Shown here: positions 60,051 through 64,000 of the stretch, piece after piece
How the letters are laid out: each line of letters starts with the position of its first letter
Numbering within the stretch: the first letter of the stretch is position 1
Origin: JACDHG01 sp963815295
GTDB taxonomy: Bacteria; Actinomycetota; Actinomycetes; Propionibacteriales; Nocardioidaceae
NCBI GenBank assembly: GCA_963815295.1
Contig: CAWFFZ010000013.1
Location: 62,001-126,000, forward strand
DNA length: 64,000 nucleotides
Direction: 5' to 3'
Notes under the pieces: model-generated
Seen by the model: only the letters and a program-made list of their open reading frames with translations
Database searches by the model: none
What the model was told of the DNA's origin: nothing
Translations under genes and position numbers: made by a program

Positions 60051-63044
60051 GTGTCAGTCCCCATCAGTCGCGCGCGTCGAGGTGCCGTTGCGGCACTGGC
60101 GGCCGTCACGGTCGCCGGTCTCACGCTCAGCGCATTCCATCCCAGCCAGGCCGCGGACTCGTCTGCGGCCCGTGACCGTGCTCAGTCCTCGTCCGCTGTC
60201 ATGAAGGACGACGCGAAGGAGGAAAAGGGCTTCTACGACGCCCGCGCCACCGGTCAGCCCGGTGCTGTCTCCGTGGCGACGAAGGCACTCGACGGTGGGA
60301 CTCCCGCCCAGGTCGGCAAGCTCCGGTCCGAACTCGGCCCGTCAGCGATCGTCGACATCGACCCGCTCACCGGTACGCCGAGGAACCTGACCGCACTCGA
60401 TCGCTATCTCACCGGTCCCCGCGACGGTTCTGCCCGCAGCGTCGTGCTCTCGTACGTGCGCGGCCACCTGGCCGAGCTCGGGCTCCGCAGCCCCGATCTG
60501 TCCACGCTGACGCTGTCTCGCGACTACGTCGACAGCGTCGGCACACACCACCTGGCGTGGACGCAGTCCGTCCGCGGGATTCAGGTCTTCAGCAACGGTC
60601 TCGAGGCCCACGTCACCAAGCGCGGCCAGCTCATCTCGATCCAGGGGTCGCCAGTGTCCGGGCTCGCCGACCTGGCCGCGGGCCGCTCGGCTGCCCCCGC
60701 ACTGTCGGCGGACAGCGCGCGGAACTCGTCGGCCAGGGACGTTGGCAGCAGCACGATCTCGGCCGCGCAGCGCACGCTCGGCAACTCTGGCGGCGCGTCC
60801 TGGTCCAACGGTGACACGGCGAAGCGGATGTGGTTCATCACGCCGTCTGGCGCACGACTCGGGTGGAACACGATCACCAAGACCACGGACGGCCAGTCCT
60901 ACTCGCACGTGATCGATGCCACCACCGGTTCGGTGCTGTACCGGCGGAGCCTGATCAACAGCGACCGCGGCGACGCCAAGGTTTACGACTATTACCCGGG
61001 CGCGAACCATGGTGGTAAGGCTCGTGTCGTCAACTACTTCAAGAAGGGCTGGCTGCCTAGGAGCGCCAGCTGGCTGCAGGGCCGTAACGTCAGCGCCTGG
61101 GCCGACCTGAACGACGACAACCTCGTCAACCAACGCGAGAAGACTCCGGTCCCCGGAACACAAAACCGGGCCCAGTTCACGCTCGATCCGTTCAACGGAG
61201 CCAACGACCTGTGCAGCAAGCAGTTTGTGTGCACGTGGAACCCGAATAGGGCGTTCTCGTGGCGGGTCAACAAGAAGGCAGATGTCACGAACGCGTTCTT
61301 CCTGGCCAACAACTTCCACGACTACCTCGCGAAGAAGCCGATCAGCTTCACCGCGAAGGCCGGGAACTTCGAACGCGCAGACGGCGACTCGGTCAACCTG
61401 CACGCGCTCGACGGTGCGGACAGCGACGACGGGCTGCCGGACGGCAACCACATCGACAACGCCAACATGAACACGATGCCGGACGGCACGCCTCCGACGA
61501 TGCAGATGTACTTGTGGCACTTCCCAGGCGCCACCAACGCCGAGGACCCGTTTATCCCGGTGAGCGGTTCATTCGAGGCGAGCATCCTGTATCACGAGTA
61601 CATCCACGGCCTGTCGAACCGACTCGTCATCGACGCGCAGGGCAACTCGACGCTGAACTCTATCCAGGCGGGCTCTATGGGCGAGGCGTGGAGCGACTGG
61701 TACGCCATGGACTACCTGGTCGCGCGAGGCCTGCAGGGGGACAGCCCGGCTAACGACGGCCAGCTCCGCATGGCTAAGTACACGCTCGCCGATCAGTTCC
61801 CGTTCCGCACCATGGCGATGGACTGCAAGGTCGGCTCGCAGGCGAGGAACTGCACCGATCCGATCACCGGCGTGCGCGGCGGCTACACCTATGGGGACTT
61901 CCCGCAGATCGGTGGAGCTCCCGAGGTGCACTCCAGCGGTGAGGTCTGGGCGCAGACGCTCTGGGATCTCCGTGAGGCCGTGGGCCACAAGGTGGCGGAC
62001 GCTCTCGTCACTCGCGGCATGGAGCTGTCGGCCAACGACCCGAGCATGCTCGACATGCGCAACGCGATCGTCCAGGCCGACAAGGTGGTCTACAACAGCG
62101 CGCACACCAACGTGATCTGGAAGATCTTCGCCCACCGTGGAATGGGCTGGTACGCCGGCTCGATCGACGGCGGCGACTCCTTCCCGGCCGAGGACTTCCA
62201 CCGACCGCCGGCTCCGTCCCGTGGTTTCGGCACGCTCTTCGGCCTGGTCGAGGACCGGTTGACCGGCGAGCGAGTCGAGGGCGCGCGTGTCACGATCACC
62301 GGACACCCGGGCTACACCGACACTACGTCGAGCAACGGTGTCTACCAGATCGACTTCGTGAAGCCGGGGCGCTACAAGAAGGTGGTCGCCGCGGGCAACG
62401 GGTACGAGGTGATCGTCAAGAAGATCCGAGTGACGAACTCGGCCAGTGGCACCCGGAGGGACTTCACCAGCCGGCGCGACTGGGCGAGCTCTGAGGGCGG
62501 TGGCCAGATCAACGACTTCAACGGGCCGGACTTCTCCTCGTTCGGTTGTGGACCTGCGCAGGCCATCGACCTCAGCCAGGGCCAGGTCTGGGGCAGCACC
62601 ACCGGCGACGACAGCGGCACACCTACTAACACGATGATCCCGAAGTTCATCATCGTGGAGCTGCCCGAGGCCATCGACATCACGACCGACACCGGCAACA
62701 CCTCCGCGTTCAAGGTCGACCCGACCGCAGGATGCGGCGACGCCGGGAGCGCGTCCACCGGCGACTTCACCATCGAAGTCTCCTCGTCGGCCACCGGCCC
62801 GTGGACCGAGGTGGTCAACGTCGACGGCGACGACACCGCCGACCCGGCTCCGACCGGCTGGCTGCCGCGATTCACGTACACCAATGTGGCCGCCGACCAG
62901 GCAGTGTCCGGCGTGCAGTTCGTCCGGCTGACCCTGCGGAGCCCGCAGGTGGCAGACTTTGCGACCAACTGTCCCGGCGGGAACTTCTCTGGATGCTCGT
63001 TCACCGACTTCACCGAGCTGGAGGTGTTCGGAACCACTTCCTGA
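60051..63044 (+). CDS. Secreted M36 metallopeptidase (fungalysin)
   Basis: 997 residues from GTG 60051 with TTGGAGGA upstream; the longer in-frame reading is rejected. A signal peptide (about 1-33) is followed by an FTP-type propeptide region, then the M36 catalytic domain with 'ILYHEYIHGLSNRLVIDAQG' (HEYxH zinc site) and 'GSMGEAWSDWYAMDYLVARG' (third ligand Glu), and 'APEVHSSGEVWAQTLWDLRE', typical of the family. After it come a carboxypeptidase-regulatory-like segment ('VEGARVTITGHPGYTDTTSS') and a beta-sandwich C-terminal domain. An extracellular protease; fungalysins are activated by removal of the propeptide. A strong terminator follows. Confidence 0.9.
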   Translation: MSVPISRARRGAVAALAAVTVAGLTLSAFHPSQAADSSAARDRAQSSSAVMKDDAKEEKGFYDARATGQPGAVSVATKALDGGTPAQVGKLRSELGPSAIVDIDPLTGTPRNLTALDRYLTGPRDGSARSVVLSYVRGHLAELGLRSPDLSTLTLSRDYVDSVGTHHLAWTQSVRGIQVFSNGLEAHVTKRGQLISIQGSPVSGLADLAAGRSAAPALSADSARNSSARDVGSSTISAAQRTLGNSGGASWSNGDTAKRMWFITPSGARLGWNTITKTTDGQSYSHVIDATTGSVLYRRSLINSDRGDAKVYDYYPGANHGGKARVVNYFKKGWLPRSASWLQGRNVSAWADLNDDNLVNQREKTPVPGTQNRAQFTLDPFNGANDLCSKQFVCTWNPNRAFSWRVNKKADVTNAFFLANNFHDYLAKKPISFTAKAGNFERADGDSVNLHALDGADSDDGLPDGNHIDNANMNTMPDGTPPTMQMYLWHFPGATNAEDPFIPVSGSFEASILYHEYIHGLSNRLVIDAQGNSTLNSIQAGSMGEAWSDWYAMDYLVARGLQGDSPANDGQLRMAKYTLADQFPFRTMAMDCKVGSQARNCTDPITGVRGGYTYGDFPQIGGAPEVHSSGEVWAQTLWDLREAVGHKVADALVTRGMELSANDPSMLDMRNAIVQADKVVYNSAHTNVIWKIFAHRGMGWYAGSIDGGDSFPAEDFHRPPAPSRGFGTLFGLVEDRLTGERVEGARVTITGHPGYTDTTSSNGVYQIDFVKPGRYKKVVAAGNGYEVIVKKIRVTNSASGTRRDFTSRRDWASSEGGGQINDFNGPDFSSFGCGPAQAIDLSQGQVWGSTTGDDSGTPTNTMIPKFIIVELPEAIDITTDTGNTSAFKVDPTAGCGDAGSASTGDFTIEVSSSATGPWTEVVNVDGDDTADPAPTGWLPRFTYTNVAADQAVSGVQFVRLTLRSPQVADFATNCPGGNFSGCSFTDFTELEVFGTTS

Positions 63045-63057
63045 CAGCACCGTCTGT

Positions 63058-63095
63058 GAAGGGCCCGTTTCCGCTATGGCGGGGGCGGGCCCTTC
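63058..63095 (+). terminator. Strong terminator hairpin after the M36 gene
   Basis: GAAGGGCCCG (63058-63067) pairs perfectly with CGGGCCCTTC (63086-63095); the 18-nt loop contains a small inner stem (CCGC/GCGG). It starts 13 bp after the stop. Long GC-rich stem without a clean U-tract, usual in actinobacteria. Confidence 0.8.
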
Positions 63096-63179
63096 GCCTA
63101 GTCTCTTCTCGGCGACGATGAGCGTGGTTCGTCGAGACCGTGTTGCCGGATCGACAGGGAGGAGCGGTCCCGGCGTTTG

Positions 63180-63626
63180 CTAGTCGCACCGCGCTCCGCC
63201 GCTGGCGCCGTCCCGCCCCGCCCACACCACACCACCCCGATCGCACATGACCAGTTCGAAAGCCATGCCGTCACGCTCCGCGCGGAGATGGTGCGAGTCA
63301 TCCTCGGCTAGGCGCCAACCCGCCTCGGGCAGCGCCGTGCGGTAGTGCTTCAGCACATCGACGTCCTCGATCAGTACGAACGACCGGTCGCAGCCACTGA
63401 CACCACTCCCGCCGCCACCCCCGAAGTGTCCGACATGCTCGATCGACTCGAACGCCTGCTGAGACTCGCGTTGTGCACGTGAGCCGGGGCCTAGGTTCTC
63501 GCCGGAGAGGCATTGAGGTGTGGCGTCGTACTGGACGTCGAGCTTCTCCTGCAGTGCGGCCGGGGTGACGGCAAGCATCCCCACCCCATCAGGACCGGGA
63601 TGACCAGGGCCGCCAGTCGCATCCAT
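63180..63626 (-). CDS. Hypothetical protein, probably the C-terminal part of a frameshifted gene
   Basis: 148 residues from ATG 63626 in this frame. The part after about residue 16 ('VGMLAVTPAALQEKLDVQYD' and on to 'CDRSFVLIEDVDVLKHYRTA') looks like the natural continuation of the membrane protein in the next entry: a second hydrophobic helix then a soluble domain with several cysteines ('CLSGENLG', 'FELVMCDRGG'). The likely shift is in the G-runs near 63586-63596. On its own, the N-terminus ('ATGGPGHPGPDGVG') is not convincing. Confidence 0.55.
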   Translation of the reverse strand: MDATGGPGHPGPDGVGMLAVTPAALQEKLDVQYDATPQCLSGENLGPGSRAQRESQQAFESIEHVGHFGGGGGSGVSGCDRSFVLIEDVDVLKHYRTALPEAGWRLAEDDSHHLRAERDGMAFELVMCDRGGVVWAGRDGASGGARCD

Positions 63627-63850
63627 AGCTCCGACGACACCAACACCACGACTAGCGCAGCCACTACGACGAGGACGAGCGCCACTCCGCCGGTGCCAGC
63701 CGAGAACCCAGACTTCAGCCCCTCGAGCGCCGAGTCGGTCACGTCGCCGTACTCGACGGTGAGGCCGTAGTGGAAGACGATGCCCAGCACCGCCAGCCCC
63801 GCCTCGACGACGAGTAGGCCCACAGCGGTAGTCCTGCGGGTGACCCTCAT
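63491..63850 (-). CDS. Membrane protein, probably the N-terminal part of the same frameshifted gene
   Basis: 119 residues from ATG 63850. Helices at about 8-28 ('AVGLLVVEAGLAVLGIVFHY') and 55-80 ('GGVALVLVVVAALVVVLVSS'), and the start of a third ('LAALVIPVLMG'). After that the frame gives a low-complexity Ser/Pro/His tail ('SPRPHCRRSSTSSTTPH'), typical of reading past a frameshift. Moving one frame at that point restores a helix and the soluble domain of 63180-63626. Confidence 0.55.
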   Translation of the reverse strand: MRVTRRTTAVGLLVVEAGLAVLGIVFHYGLTVEYGDVTDSALEGLKSGFSAGTGGVALVLVVVAALVVVLVSSELWMRLAALVIPVLMGWGCLPSPRPHCRRSSTSSTTPHLNASPART

Positions 63851-64000
63851 GCCTTCATTCTGCTGACGCTCGACCGCCGTGTCCCGAGATCGGCGTAGCC
63901 GCACCACCTCTGCTCCGGGTTGGCGTTGACCCAGACCGAATGCACGGAGCCTACGCTACGCGCGCGTGCTGCGGAGGAGCCGATTTCCTCTCGGCGGAAG

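Noticed and set aside
1..64000. CRISPR array, rRNA operon, insertion sequence or toxin-antitoxin pair
   Set aside because: No regularly spaced direct repeats with unique spacers, no rRNA-like sequence, no transposase with terminal repeats and no recognisable toxin-antitoxin pair were found on either strand.

Overview
This is a 64 kb stretch of chromosome from a high-GC Gram-positive (actinobacterial) genome. GC-rich third codon positions, GTG starts, ATGA/GTGA start-stop overlaps, actinobacterial families (DUF6325, DUF7144, SHOCT, PLDc_N, DUF1800/DUF1501) and a secreted M36 fungalysin all fit. Nocardioidaceae is my best guess, made from gene content and not from a marker gene. I see no rRNA gene, complete tRNA, CRISPR array, transposase, integrase or plasmid function.

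Layout. 1-12.7 kb: the start of an Xaa-Pro aminopeptidase, an MFS exporter divergent from a MarR regulator with two palindromic operators between them, a secreted protein, a membrane GGDEF-EAL protein, a tiny secreted SSWD-repeat protein, an ArsR-type regulator with an MFS exporter, a Tat-exported DUF1501 protein with its DUF1800 partner, and small membrane proteins. 12.8-15.1 kb: a large polytopic membrane protein. 15.2-34.7 kb: a dense island of small membrane and stress-type genes (amphi-Trp, HdeD, SHOCT, DUF6325, DUF7144 twice, RDD, DUF4239, DUF1269, PLDc_N, YihY/holin, holin/phosphatase, holin, MBL hydrolase, AI-2E permease, K+ channel, GlsB/YeaQ) with one large LuxR-type ATPase regulator. 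34.9-43.1 kb: a second GGDEF-EAL protein and secreted proteins, including a matrixin-ricin metalloprotease. 43.1-58.6 kb: a catabolic region with a PotABCD-like ABC transporter, a ureohydrolase, an Lrp regulator, a 2-hydroxyacid dehydrogenase, an M20 peptidase, an amidohydrolase, a ThDP decarboxylase, a cupin, a PhyH-type dioxygenase, a LacI regulator and a dinucleotide-binding reductase. 58.8-64 kb: secreted proteins, a 3' fragment of tRNA-Lys, and a gene that looks frameshifted.

The most interesting result is in the 15-34 kb island. A 17-bp palindrome, TCACCC-N5-GGGTGA, occurs 12 times between 15.5 and 34.3 kb, always between genes, and I did not find it elsewhere in the window. Seven copies are exact and five have one or two changes; the spacer is always 5 bp. 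In most cases a -10-like hexamer lies 20-23 bp from its edge on the gene side, which is where a class II activator would bind. I infer a local regulon, and the LuxR/MalT-like ATPase encoded inside it is the obvious candidate regulator. The island also holds repeated families (two DUF7144, two copies of an unrecognised small protein, three holin-like domains, two SHOCT proteins), consistent with growth by duplication under one control element.

The catabolic region reads as uptake and breakdown of a guanidino or N-acyl amino acid compound. A polyamine-type importer is co-transcribed with an agmatinase/guanidinobutyrase-like enzyme, and a nearby operon encodes a ThDP enzyme resembling 5-guanidino-2-oxopentanoate decarboxylase. 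The substrate is inferred, not shown.
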